Positions 8,340 to 15,833 of a DNA stretch of 64,000 bases are shown here, one piece after another. Source of the DNA: RBG-16-49-21 sp040768125 (GTDB lineage: Bacteria; Spirochaetota; UBA4802; UBA5550); contig JAXGNG010000001.1 of the NCBI GenBank assembly GCA_040768125.1, positions 1,054,001 through 1,118,000 of the forward strand, given 5' to 3'. The notes below the pieces were generated by a model. It was given only the letters and a program-made list of their open reading frames with translations. It made no database searches and had not been told where the DNA came from. The stretch's first letter is position 1; the number at the start of each line of letters is the position of its first letter. A program made the position numbers and the translations under genes.

Positions 8340-9617
8340 ATGAAGAAACGTACGCGAATATCGCTGATTCTGCTCCTGGCATTCGTAATCGCAGCGGCGC
8401 TGCTCCGTCCCCGGGACCGCGGCGGCCCCTACACGGAGTATTTCGCCGCCCTCAACAGCGAGCTCCTCCGCGCGGGGCCCGGCCGCCCCGTTGCGGTCAT
8501 TGACCTCGACCTGCTCGACGGGAATATCGAGGTCATGAACAGGCGCCTGCGCTCGCCGCTGAAGTTCCGCCTCGTGGTGAAATCCCTTCCCTCGCCGAAG
8601 CTCATCCGATATGTCCTGGAGAGGACGGGGGCTTCGCGCCTCATGGTGTTCCATCAGCCTGACCTGAATTACCTGGCCGGGGAGGGCTTCGGCGATGTCG
8701 ATATCCTCCTGGGGAAGCCGATGCCGGTGAACGCGGTGAGGGCGCTCTACCGTTCCGTCCGGAGAGACAGGGGGTTCAGCCCGGAAAGGCAGATCCAGTG
8801 GCTCGTTGACACGCCGGGAAGGCTCGGGCAGTACCTTGCCCTGTCGCGGGAGATGGGCCTCCGGATGCGGGTGAATATCGAGATAGACGTGGGGCTTCAC
8901 CGCGGCGGGATCAGGACGATGGATGAATTGAGGGAGATGCTTTCACTTGTCGCGGCGAACCCGCGCCACCTGGCTTTCAGCGGCTTCATGGGGTACGACG
9001 TCCACGCCGCGTCGGCTCCGCCGGTTATTTCGTCGAAGGAAAAGGCCTTCGGCCAGGCCATGGCCCGCTACCGGGAGTTTTACGAGAACGGGAAAAGGAT
9101 GTTCCCGGAGCTGTTCCGCGGGGAACTGACCTTCAACAGCGGGGGGAGCAAGACCTACCCGCTTTTTGACGGTACCGGGCCGGTGAACGATATCGCCCTG
9201 GGTTCCGTGCTGGTGAAGCCCTCGGATTTTGAGTCCGGGCTGACGGAAGATCATCGGCCCGCTTTCTTCATCGCGGCCCCGGTGCTTAAGCGGCTCGAGG
9301 GCGTCACGATCCCGTTCATCGAGGCCTTCTCGGGCCTGATGCAGGCAATGAACCCCAACTGGCAGGTCACCTATTTCATCTACGGGGGAGGGTGGCGCGC
9401 CGGCTACCTCTCGCCGGCAGGGCTGGTGGACAACCCGATGTACGGGTTCAGCACGAACCAGGCCATCGTCAACGGTTCCCGCCGGACCGCGCTCCGGGTT
9501 GATGACTGCATGTTCTTCAGGCCGACGCAGAGCGAGGGCATCATGAGGGAGTTCGGCGACATTGTCGTGGTGCGCGGCGGGAAGATTGAAGGCTCCTGGC
9601 CGGCCTTTCCGCAGTGA
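8340..9617 (+). CDS. Membrane-anchored alanine racemase/D-threonine aldolase-like PLP enzyme
   Basis: A 425-residue fold-type III PLP enzyme. An N-terminal anchor (ISLILLLAFVIAAALL) is followed by PVAVIDLDLLDGNIEVM and the PLP-lysine strand FRLVVKSLPSPKLI; NSGGSKTYPLF is a probable phosphate-binding loop. The C-terminal domain ends FGDIVVVRGGKIEGSWPAF, like D-serine dehydratase/D-threonine aldolases, but the metal-binding HxC motif expected just before it reads instead FFRPTQSEG. The substrate is therefore uncertain: a D-amino acid or racemase role is inference. ATG 8340 has AGGATG at proper distance; the ATG at 8331 overlaps that site. It is in its own transcription unit and probably faces the periplasm. 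Confidence 0.8.
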   Translation: MKKRTRISLILLLAFVIAAALLRPRDRGGPYTEYFAALNSELLRAGPGRPVAVIDLDLLDGNIEVMNRRLRSPLKFRLVVKSLPSPKLIRYVLERTGASRLMVFHQPDLNYLAGEGFGDVDILLGKPMPVNAVRALYRSVRRDRGFSPERQIQWLVDTPGRLGQYLALSREMGLRMRVNIEIDVGLHRGGIRTMDELREMLSLVAANPRHLAFSGFMGYDVHAASAPPVISSKEKAFGQAMARYREFYENGKRMFPELFRGELTFNSGGSKTYPLFDGTGPVNDIALGSVLVKPSDFESGLTEDHRPAFFIAAPVLKRLEGVTIPFIEAFSGLMQAMNPNWQVTYFIYGGGWRAGYLSPAGLVDNPMYGFSTNQAIVNGSRRTALRVDDCMFFRPTQSEGIMREFGDIVVVRGGKIEGSWPAFPQ

Positions 9618-9735
9618 ATTGAATTCAGCGGTTGCATCCCACAGGAAGTATATTTTTTGGTTGACAGAATGAAAATATAACAGCAGTAGTATAGTAACAC
9701 ATTCACCATTTTTACGACACGAACGATGGAACATT

Positions 9736-9760
9736 TCTGCTCTGCTCTGCTCTGCTCTGC
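9736..9760 (+). repeat. Pentanucleotide tandem repeat (TCTGC)x5
   Basis: Five exact copies of TCTGC lie between a TTGACA element (9661-9666) and the lipoprotein gene at 9898. Short tandem repeats of this kind change copy number by slippage and in promoter or leader regions can vary expression; that role is inference. Confidence 0.85.
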
Positions 9761-9897
9761 CGCCGCTGTGAGGACCGGGGGCGCATGCTCCCGCGCGCCC
9801 GCGGCGCGCGAGCGCATCGCTCTTCCCGGCACGCCCCCTTTCACTCGCTGCGCCCCGCACGGTTGCGCGATGCACTACGTCCGGGGGTGATACCGAC

Positions 9898-12276
9898 ATG
9901 AAAAAATCAACGAGGTCTTTCCGCGCCGTCATCATGTTCGCCGCGATTCTTTCGCTCTGTCCCGGCTGCTCTAAAAGCGGGGATTCCGGCGGCATGGGCC
10001 TCCTGGCCCTGCTGGGGCTCGGCGGCAACACCGTGTCGGCGGTCATCGGCCCTGAAGGCGGCACCTTGACCCATCGGTCCGGCGCGTCGGTCGTGATACC
10101 GGCGGGGGCCCTTGCCGCTGACACGGAGATCAGCATAACCGGGCACGCGGACTCGCGCGCGGTAAGCCGCGCCTACGGCATATCCCCCTTCCGGGGCGGG
10201 GCGGAATTCGGGCCCTCGGGCCAGGCATTCCTGAAGCCGGTGACCATCACCCTCCCCATGGGCACGGCACTCCAGCCCTACGAGGAGCACTCGCTCTACG
10301 TGTTCAACGGCGTTGACACGTGGGAGGACACGGGCCTGACCACCTCGGCGAACGGCGACGGTACCAGGGTCACGGCCCAGGTGACGCACTTCAGCGGGTA
10401 CGCGTCGCTGGACATACCGCCCGCGGTGCTCGAGCAGTTCCGGAATCTCTGGAGCGGGGGCGACCCGAGCGTGGCCCTGGGGAGCTACATCGCCTGGTTT
10501 CTCACCACGACGAATTTCATGGGCTACACGGTCCGGACTGAGGATTCCGTGGCGGAGGTGGTGGGCATCGGTTTTTCGGTGAACACGCAGGAGGACGGGA
10601 CCCCGGGCGCGGTCGCGAGCACCTGCGGGGTGGTGACATCGAGCATGACGACCCAGATGAACATCGCAGGCGACTACACCGGCCCCGGCGGCTCGGTGCT
10701 GAACTATGACCTGCTGGTGACGCTCTACTGGCGCTACAGCGAGGCGGAGCGCGCGGAGGTGTCCGTGGACATCATCGAGCCGATGCCGGGCGCGCAGGTA
10801 TCGGGGATCACGCATATCGGGACCTTCACGCGCGACGCGGCGAGGGTGGAGTTTTACGTGGACGGGGGCCTGGTGCGCGAGGACACGGACGCGCCCTTCG
10901 GGTGGCAGTGGAACACCACGGACTGCACGGAGGGGAGCCACACCCTGAAGGCGATCGCCTACGATTCCGAGAGCGCCACCTCCGAGAGCGAGACCGTGAC
11001 CGTGACGGTGAACAATACCACTGAGGGCCCGCGGGCCGTCTACTTCACCGACGGCGACATGGACGAGGGGGAGATCGGGGGCACGGTGACGATCCGCAAG
11101 GCGGACGACGAGACCTCCATCACCCACTACGTGGTCTACTACGGCGACGGCACGAGAATCCGCCTGGGAGGCGAGGCCGCCATAGCGGAGATCGCGAAAA
11201 CCGGGAGCGACGTGAGCTGTGCCATCCCCGACGACACGTCCCTTCCGGAAGGGGCCACGCACATCCTCGCCTTCGCGAAGACCGCGGCGGGGGAGGTGGA
11301 GAACCCCGTGGCGGTTGCCCTGAATGATTCGAAGGCGGGGCCGGGAGTGGGGAGCTGGGTAGCTCAAAGTAATTTTCCCTTGAGTTCGATAATTGGTCAC
11401 ACCTGCAATAGTTATAATTCATTTATCTATGTAATTGGTGGATGGCATGATTCAGTAAGTGATCAAGTTCTTTACGCAAAAATAAACACAAACGGCACAC
11501 TTGGAGACTGGAAATATACAACATCACTTCCATCAGGCAGGCATAACCACACCAGCGTCGTATACAATGGATATTTATACGTTTTAGGTGGTTATAATGG
11601 GACAACAACGCTTGATGAAGTTCTCTATGCGAAAATAAATTCTGATGGAAGCATTGGAAGCTGGCAAAGCACCATTTCATTAACAGGTTCAACATATAAT
11701 CATACAAGTGTTATATATGATTGCTACATATTTCTTGTTATAGGTACTAGTGTACAATATGCGTCAATAAATTCTGACGGTTCTCTCCAATCATGGAATT
11801 CAGCAGGTACATTATCTCAACCGGCATATGCGCGATCAACCTGTGTATTTAACGGATATCTCTATAACATGGGAGGTATCGTTTCTGAGCCAGTGGAGCA
11901 TCTTGATTCGATAGAGATACGACGTATCAATAGCGATTGTTCTCTCGGTAGTTCTCAATATGCAACTTTACCTAGTAAAAGACACTCTGCCTCCTCTTTT
12001 GTGTATAACGGCTGGCTATATTTCACGGGAGGAATGTACGCTGTAGAAGGGTATCCCAATAATTTCGATACTGTTTCTTATGCAAAAATTAATATGAATG
12101 GTTCTCTGGGAACATGGATTGAAACAACGAATTTTAACGTGGTACGGCACGAACATACAAGCATTGAATCCAATGGAAATATTTATATAATAGGTGGATG
12201 GTATTTTTCTATTGAAATTTTCGACTTTATTTTTTCAATTCCGGTAATCCAGTACGCCCCCTTCGTGTCGCCGTGA
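9898..12276 (+). CDS. Chimeric lipoprotein: ZU5-like, Ig-like and Kelch repeats
   Basis: A 792-residue surface-type lipoprotein. Signal peptide ends SLCPGC. Residues 42-165 resemble a ZU5-like domain (VSAVIGPEGGTLTHRSGASVVIPAGAL cut here for length, then the LPMGTAL and VTHFSGYA strands). Residues 285-375 form a Big_7-type Ig-like domain (VEFYVDGGLV, GSHTLKAIAYDSES). From about residue 488 to the end there are about six Kelch-type blades, with repeated phrases such as YNGYLYVLGGY, LYAKINSDGSIGSW and HNHTSVVYNG, expected to form a beta-propeller. Base composition changes sharply at about 11360: GC-rich before, AT-rich after, exactly where the Kelch part begins. The stop codon lies inside a dispersed hairpin repeat. 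Partner or ligand unknown. Confidence 0.85.
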   Translation: MKKSTRSFRAVIMFAAILSLCPGCSKSGDSGGMGLLALLGLGGNTVSAVIGPEGGTLTHRSGASVVIPAGALAADTEISITGHADSRAVSRAYGISPFRGGAEFGPSGQAFLKPVTITLPMGTALQPYEEHSLYVFNGVDTWEDTGLTTSANGDGTRVTAQVTHFSGYASLDIPPAVLEQFRNLWSGGDPSVALGSYIAWFLTTTNFMGYTVRTEDSVAEVVGIGFSVNTQEDGTPGAVASTCGVVTSSMTTQMNIAGDYTGPGGSVLNYDLLVTLYWRYSEAERAEVSVDIIEPMPGAQVSGITHIGTFTRDAARVEFYVDGGLVREDTDAPFGWQWNTTDCTEGSHTLKAIAYDSESATSESETVTVTVNNTTEGPRAVYFTDGDMDEGEIGGTVTIRKADDETSITHYVVYYGDGTRIRLGGEAAIAEIAKTGSDVSCAIPDDTSLPEGATHILAFAKTAAGEVENPVAVALNDSKAGPGVGSWVAQSNFPLSSIIGHTCNSYNSFIYVIGGWHDSVSDQVLYAKINTNGTLGDWKYTTSLPSGRHNHTSVVYNGYLYVLGGYNGTTTLDEVLYAKINSDGSIGSWQSTISLTGSTYNHTSVIYDCYIFLVIGTSVQYASINSDGSLQSWNSAGTLSQPAYARSTCVFNGYLYNMGGIVSEPVEHLDSIEIRRINSDCSLGSSQYATLPSKRHSASSFVYNGWLYFTGGMYAVEGYPNNFDTVSYAKINMNGSLGTWIETTNFNVVRHEHTSIESNGNIYIIGGWYFSIEIFDFIFSIPVIQYAPFVSP

Positions 12277-12293
12277 GGGACCACGCCCTCACC
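12252..12293 (+). repeat. 42-bp hairpin repeat, copy 1
   Basis: This element contains the hairpin GTGAGGG-ACCACG-CCCTCAC and matches a second copy at 13230-13271 in 33 of 42 positions. It holds the stop codon of the Kelch gene. Just downstream (12310-12330) another hairpin with CCCTCTCCC and GGGAGAGGGG arms belongs to the same type of intergenic repeat. The two copies bracket the toxin-antitoxin genes. Confidence 0.7.
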
Positions 12294-12369
12294 CCCGCTC
12301 TGCGCGCCCCTCTCCCCGAGGGAGAGGGGCTCCGCGGGGAGGGAACGGTTGCCGGGCATACGCAGGGGC

Positions 12370-12447
12370 ATGCGAGAACTCGATGAAGGGAACGGCATCC
12401 CTCATAAGCAGATCAAAGATGAGTTTAAAGAATGGCTTTCAACCTGA
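12370..12447 (+). pseudogene. 3' remnant of an antitoxin gene
   Basis: Twenty-five codons reading MRELDEGNGIPHKQIKDEFK then EWLST encode the tail typical of small antitoxins (E-x-D-x-G-x-x-I-P-H-x-x-x). The DNA-binding N-terminal half is missing: the sequence upstream is repeat DNA. The fragment overlaps the following toxin remnant by 16 bases, the coupling seen in intact modules, which supports that both came from one TA operon that has decayed. Confidence 0.6.
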
Positions 12448-12690
12448 TCTGGTCCCCGACGGCACACCGTGATCTAAAAGACATTGCAGGCTACCTATCT
12501 GAATACAGCCCTTCAGCATCAAAACGAATTGTCGCGGGGATTAGGGCCGCTTCACGGCGTCATTGCAAAAAAAAGCCGAAAAAATCTACTTATTCGCGGA
12601 TTTCACGACAATAAAAAATTTGACAATCTTGTAATGAACAGTTTATTGATAATAGTCATTGGCATTCACTATAAAAGGAGCGATTGCGAA
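12432..12690 (+). pseudogene. Frameshifted ParE-like toxin remnant
   Basis: The reading frame from 12432 starts MAFNLIWSPTAHRDLKDIAGYL then SEYSPSASKRIVAGIR, a good ParE N-terminus, but then runs into a low-complexity Lys/Arg tail and stops at 12614. A continuation resembling the toxin C-terminus (IRGFHDNKKFDNLVMNSLLI, then IVIGIHYKRSD) is found in another frame up to about 12690. The central HPxxGR-VPE region is gone, so an internal deletion plus frame change has inactivated it. It pairs with the antitoxin remnant just upstream. Confidence 0.6.
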
Positions 12691-12692
12691 TA

Positions 12693-12911
12693 ATGAAGAT
12701 TTCACTGCCCATAGACAGAATGTCCACAGCGGAAAAGATCGAGACCATGGAACTGCTATGGGATGATCTCTGTAAAGTGCCTGAAAACTTCCAGTCGCCC
12801 GAATGGCACAGCGATATACTGAAAATAAGGGACAACCGGGTGAAAAATGGGAAGGAATCCCCTGTCGACTGGGCTGAAGCGAAAAAGCGATTGCGCGATT
12901 CGATTGAATGA
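12693..12911 (+). CDS. Addiction-module antitoxin (PF09720-like)
   Basis: A 72-residue protein reading MKISLPIDRMSTAEKIETME then LLWDDLCKVPENFQSPEWHSD, and ending DWAEAKKRLRDSIE; this matches the small 'putative addiction module component' family, with the usual charged C-terminal helix. It overlaps the next gene, a ParE-like toxin, by four bases (ATGA). AAGGAG lies at 12675-12680, 12 bases before ATG 12693, a somewhat long spacing; a TTG at 12684 is the alternative start. Function as toxin neutraliser is inferred from family and coupling. Confidence 0.82.
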   Translation: MKISLPIDRMSTAEKIETMELLWDDLCKVPENFQSPEWHSDILKIRDNRVKNGKESPVDWAEAKKRLRDSIE

Positions 12912-13204
12912 ACATAACAATTCTTCCTTCCGCGATACAGGACCTCGAGGATGGATTTTCATTCTACGAAAAACAGAACCAGGGTCTTGGCTCGTTTTTT
13001 ATGGATTCCCTTTTCTCCGATATAGATTCCCTCCTCGTATATGCCGGGATTCATGAGGTATGCTTCGGCGGATTCTATCGAATGCTGTCAAAGCGTTTCC
13101 CCTTTGCCATATATTACCTGATCGAAGATGCCAAAATTATTGTATATGCGGTGCTTGATTGCAGAAGAAACCCCGCGTGGATCAGAGATCGCCTGGGATC
13201 CTGA
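12908..13204 (+). CDS. Type II toxin, RelE/ParE family
   Basis: A 98-residue toxin: MNITILPSAIQDLEDGFSFY gives the N-terminal strand-helix, then EKQNQGLGSFFMDSLFSDID, a GIHEVCFGGFYRMLSKRFPF segment and the closing strands AIYYLIEDAKIIVYAVLDCRR. This is the usual ParE-like partner of PF09720 antitoxins. It shares ATGA with the antitoxin, so both are translated together. Nothing is missing, in contrast with the decayed pair just upstream. Target (gyrase or ribosome) not decidable from sequence. Confidence 0.85.
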   Translation: MNITILPSAIQDLEDGFSFYEKQNQGLGSFFMDSLFSDIDSLLVYAGIHEVCFGGFYRMLSKRFPFAIYYLIEDAKIIVYAVLDCRRNPAWIRDRLGS

Positions 13205-13229
13205 TTCTTATTGCCGGCAACGACGTTCG

Positions 13230-13271
13230 GTACGCCTCCCACGCAGCGCCATGAGGGTTCACGCCCTCACC
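13230..13271 (+). repeat. 42-bp hairpin repeat, copy 2
   Basis: Second copy of the element seen at 12252-12293 (33 of 42 identical), with hairpin ATGAGGG-TTCACG-CCCTCAC. It closes the toxin-antitoxin island on the right and lies at the 3' end of the convergent AEC transporter gene, where it might also act as a bidirectional transcript end. Confidence 0.65.
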
Positions 13272-13278
13272 ATCCCCC

Positions 13279-14232
13279 TCAGGGAACAAAAAACCGGTGA
13301 AAAAGCCAGAGCGCCGCGGGTATCGTGAGGAGGGACGCCAGGTAGCTCGCCACCATGAACTGGTTGACCATGGTCCGGTCTCCCCCGGCCCGTTCCGTGA
13401 CGATGGGCGCGGCTGAGACGGGGGGCGTCGCCGCCTGGAGCATGATTATGAGGGACACGCCGTAGGAGGGCCGCAGGAGCGCCAGGGCTCCCAGGGTGAC
13501 GGCGGGGAGCAGCAGGTTCTTGAAGAGGACGAACTGGAGCATCTCGCGGAGATGGAGGGCGCCCTTCTGCTGATAGTCGATGTAGATCGTGCCGCCGATG
13601 ATCAGCATGATGAGGGGGATGGTCATTTTCCCGACGCTGTCCGTTATGCCCGTGACGAAGGCCGGCACGTGAATGTGGGCGCCGCTCATCCTCACCGCCA
13701 GGGCCACGGCCGTGGCGACAAGGACCGGGTTCAGGGTTTTCCGCCAGTCGAGGCCACGGCGTTCGCCACGGTCCTTTCGCGGAAAAAACAGATAATAGGT
13801 GTTGAAGAAAAAGGCCGGGTAGAACATGGCGAAAATGAAGAGCTCGCCGATGAGGGGGGAATCGATTCCATACAGTCCGGAAATGATGCCCAGGGGCAAA
13901 AACGTGGCGTTCTGGTAGAAAAGGCTCATGCCGAACTCGCGCCGGTAGCGCCGCCCCACGGTTTGCATGGCCGCCAGGGCCACGGCTGCGGCCATGGCGG
14001 TAAAGGCAAGCCACCAGAGGGGGAGCTTCCACCACCCCGGGTTGGCCCCGGGATCGAAGCCCTTTATGATATTGGCGAAAATAAGGCAGGGGAGGGCGAT
14101 GTCAATGGCCAGGGGCGGAATGACCTCCATGATGTGCGCCGGAACTATTTTCCGGGCCACGATCCAGAAGCCCAGGATCCCGATGCCGAAGAGGGTGACG
14201 ACGGATTCCAGTGTGCTGAAAAAAATTTCCAT
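13279..14232 (-). CDS. AEC-family (auxin efflux carrier type) permease
   Basis: A 317-residue inner-membrane protein with about ten hydrophobic segments in the 5+5 arrangement of the AEC family. Characteristic phrases are LPCLIFANIIKGF in the first repeat and, in the second, NLLLPAVTLGALALL and LQAATPPVSAAPIVTERAGG, which carries the family's conserved Pro/Asn-containing crossover region. Bacterial AEC proteins carry malate, other organic acids or amino acids; the substrate here is unknown. The gene is downstream of the MNT gene (14 bases) on the same strand and may be co-transcribed with the HEPN/MNT pair. Confidence 0.85.
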   Translation of the reverse strand: MEIFFSTLESVVTLFGIGILGFWIVARKIVPAHIMEVIPPLAIDIALPCLIFANIIKGFDPGANPGWWKLPLWWLAFTAMAAAVALAAMQTVGRRYRREFGMSLFYQNATFLPLGIISGLYGIDSPLIGELFIFAMFYPAFFFNTYYLFFPRKDRGERRGLDWRKTLNPVLVATAVALAVRMSGAHIHVPAFVTGITDSVGKMTIPLIMLIIGGTIYIDYQQKGALHLREMLQFVLFKNLLLPAVTLGALALLRPSYGVSLIIMLQAATPPVSAAPIVTERAGGDRTMVNQFMVASYLASLLTIPAALWLFHRFFVP

Positions 14233-14246
14233 GATTACTATCGCGG

Positions 14247-14606
14247 TTATTCCCAGAGCAGCGCGTGGTCCCGGTCAAATTCCCGTATGAATCTTCCCGC
14301 CTCTTCGCGCAGCGCCGAAAGCTCTTTCGTGGTATACACGAGAACGTCAGCGGGAACCGGCAGGCCCGCCGTGTCGAAGGCCGCTCCCCGGGAGATGAAG
14401 TCCCCTCCCGGGCGTCGCACCTCGACGATGATATCGAGGTCGCTCCCGGGACCCCATCTGCCGGTGAGCACGGATCCGAAGCAGTATATTCGCGCGACGT
14501 CCTTTCGTGCCGCCGCGGTACGCGCGGCCCACTCACGCGCCGCGGCGATGACCGACTCCGCGTCAGGCCATTTGAGAACGGCAGAATTCAATGATCGCAC
14601 CGGCAT
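14247..14606 (-). CDS. MNT-type nucleotidyltransferase (antitoxin candidate)
   Basis: A 119-residue minimal nucleotidyltransferase with the complete signature G-S-x10-D-x-D (CFGSVLTGRWGPGSDLDIIVEV, split here as GSVLTGRWGP and GSDLDI), in which the two Asp residues bind catalytic metal. MntA proteins with this motif AMPylate HEPN toxins to neutralise them. It overlaps the 3' end of the HEPN gene by 44 bases. ATG 14606 was chosen; GTG or TTG starts slightly downstream would reduce the overlap. Inferred role: antitoxin of the pair. Confidence 0.8.
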   Translation of the reverse strand: MPVRSLNSAVLKWPDAESVIAAAREWAARTAAARKDVARIYCFGSVLTGRWGPGSDLDIIVEVRRPGGDFISRGAAFDTAGLPVPADVLVYTTKELSALREEAGRFIREFDRDHALLWE

Positions 14607-14952
14607 ATGCGATGGCCTCCTCGCTCTGCAGCTTCCCGTAGTGCTCGAAGGGAGCTCCCTCGGGGTGTCCATTGGCGTAACGGGTCGGTATGTAATAGGA
14701 ATCAAGCACCCGCGCGCGGTCCGGCATGTCTTCGGGCACGGTCACCTGCGCCGGAAGCTCCTCCAGCAATGCGCGCACGACATGCCCCCATGCCTCCTGG
14801 TTATGAAAGAGGTGGAGGGCCTTGAGCGCCTTCTCCGCCGCCTGGTGGGCGGCAAAGCAGGCCCACTCGTGCCTCCCCGCGTCCCGGGAATCGCGGGCCT
14901 GTTCCAGATCGCGCAGCGATTGTCTCATCCAGTCTTCAGACCTGTTCGGCAT
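14563..14952 (-). CDS. HEPN-domain protein (toxin candidate)
   Basis: A 129-residue all-helical HEPN protein (PF05168 type): SEDWMRQSLRDLEQARDSRD, then HEWACFAAHQAAEKALKALH, the family's most conserved helix, and YYIPTRYANGHPEGAPFEHY near the end. An R-x4-H element (RYANGH) is present, as in HEPN ribonucleases, but the Tyr two residues later that HepT toxins use as AMPylation site is Glu here. It is translated just before and overlapping the MNT gene, the classical HEPN/MNT order. Start 14952 (MPNRSED) fits the family N-terminus; the extension upstream to 15201 was rejected. Confidence 0.82.
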   Translation of the reverse strand: MPNRSEDWMRQSLRDLEQARDSRDAGRHEWACFAAHQAAEKALKALHLFHNQEAWGHVVRALLEELPAQVTVPEDMPDRARVLDSYYIPTRYANGHPEGAPFEHYGKLQSEEAIAYAGAIIEFCRSQMA

Positions 14953-15021
14953 GACCGCCCCACCCCCGGAAATTATTATCATCCGTCTTCGTTTATCAGG
15001 AATTTCAGGGCCCCTGTCCAG

Positions 15022-15081
15022 CAGTTTTTGCCTTGCAATATGATTTCGGCAGTCCATTATCTGCCGACACACAATGTGTCG
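15022..15081. promoter_or_regulatory. Inverted repeat and short dispersed repeat before the HEPN gene
   Basis: CGACACA-CAA-TGTGTCG at 15065-15081 is a perfect 17-base inverted repeat, 113 bases before the HEPN start and in the divergent spacer to the next lipoprotein gene, so it could be an operator. CAGTTTTTGCCTTGCAA at 15022-15038 recurs exactly at 19228-19244; its role is unknown. Confidence 0.35.
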
Positions 15082-15133
15082 TGCCGCATTCGGCGGTGCG
15101 GTCGATGACGTGATTTCCCGGTTGGATAATGAG

Positions 15134-15162
15134 TTGATTATTGTGAGCATGATCTGTAATCT
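15134..15162 (+). promoter_or_regulatory. Predicted promoter of the lipoprotein at 15200
   Basis: TTGATT (15134-15139), a 17-base spacer and TAATCT (15157-15162), with TGTAAT overlapping at 15155. Transcription would begin about 30 bases before the start codon. Prediction by eye only. Confidence 0.3.
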
Positions 15163-15199
15163 GGCGTAGTGATAAATAAACGTATTGCGTGGGGATGTC

Positions 15200-15655
15200 A
15201 TGAAAAAATTATTACTGTCGATCTCGCTTGGCGCGCTCTTTTTCTCATGCCTGTACCAGAAGGACTACAGCGCAGATTATTCTGACAAAGACCTCATCTT
15301 CCGGTATTACAACGAGGACATGCTAACCTGCATGGAATATTACCGCAACGAATTCACCACGGACCTGCAGGCGAAAACGATAGAACAGCACTACAAGAAC
15401 CTCGCCAGCCTCTACGGATACGGGGAAAAGGAATTCGCCGCGTGGCGGAAGGAGAAGTGCCCCGGGAACAACCTCAGGTACGTGGGCAACTGCAAGCATG
15501 ACGGCAGGACCCGGATCGACATCTTTGACCTGGGGACCTACGATTATATCGTGTATTCATACGGCACGGTGCGGAAAAACATCAACGCGGAGGTCAGGCG
15601 GCTGCGCAAGGAACAGCAGGGGGTGGGTTATTCCTGCCGGTTCTGGAAGCCGTAG
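15200..15655 (+). CDS. Hypothetical lipoprotein
   Basis: A 151-residue protein with N-terminus MKKLLLSISLGALFFSC, a signal peptide ending in a relaxed lipobox (FFSC). The mature part is polar, with three further pairs of Cys (MLTCMEYY, KCPGNN, NCKHDG, YSCRFW) that may form disulfides in the periplasm. No family recognised. ATG 15200 starts directly on the lysine-rich signal peptide and has GGGG upstream; a GTG at 15185 is less likely. The following MlaE-like gene starts 178 bases downstream on the same strand. Confidence 0.7.
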   Translation: MKKLLLSISLGALFFSCLYQKDYSADYSDKDLIFRYYNEDMLTCMEYYRNEFTTDLQAKTIEQHYKNLASLYGYGEKEFAAWRKEKCPGNNLRYVGNCKHDGRTRIDIFDLGTYDYIVYSYGTVRKNINAEVRRLRKEQQGVGYSCRFWKP

Positions 15656-15833
15656 GCCCGCTCACACCGGGCGGCACTTCAGGGGAGGCGGGGAGACAAG
15701 GCCCCACCCCGGCGTCCCCGCCCGGGCGAATAAATCGCTTGCCTTGAAGTGTCTCCCGTGGTACGATTGAAGCCGCCCTGTACGCCGCAGGCGCCAGGCC
15801 TCAAGAATCCCGCGGCGTCCGGCTTTGCGCGCC

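Noticed and set aside
9907..11400. 497-codon minus-strand open frame opposite the GC-rich half of the Kelch lipoprotein
   Set aside because: It stops being open where the base composition changes and has no recognisable domain; it is a shadow frame.
15065..15081. Attachment site or recombination site
   Set aside because: A lone inverted repeat with no integrase gene nearby; kept only as a possible operator.
13552..15108. 518-codon plus-strand open frame opposite the AEC, MNT and HEPN genes
   Set aside because: Composition is shadow-like, while the minus-strand genes show clear family motifs.
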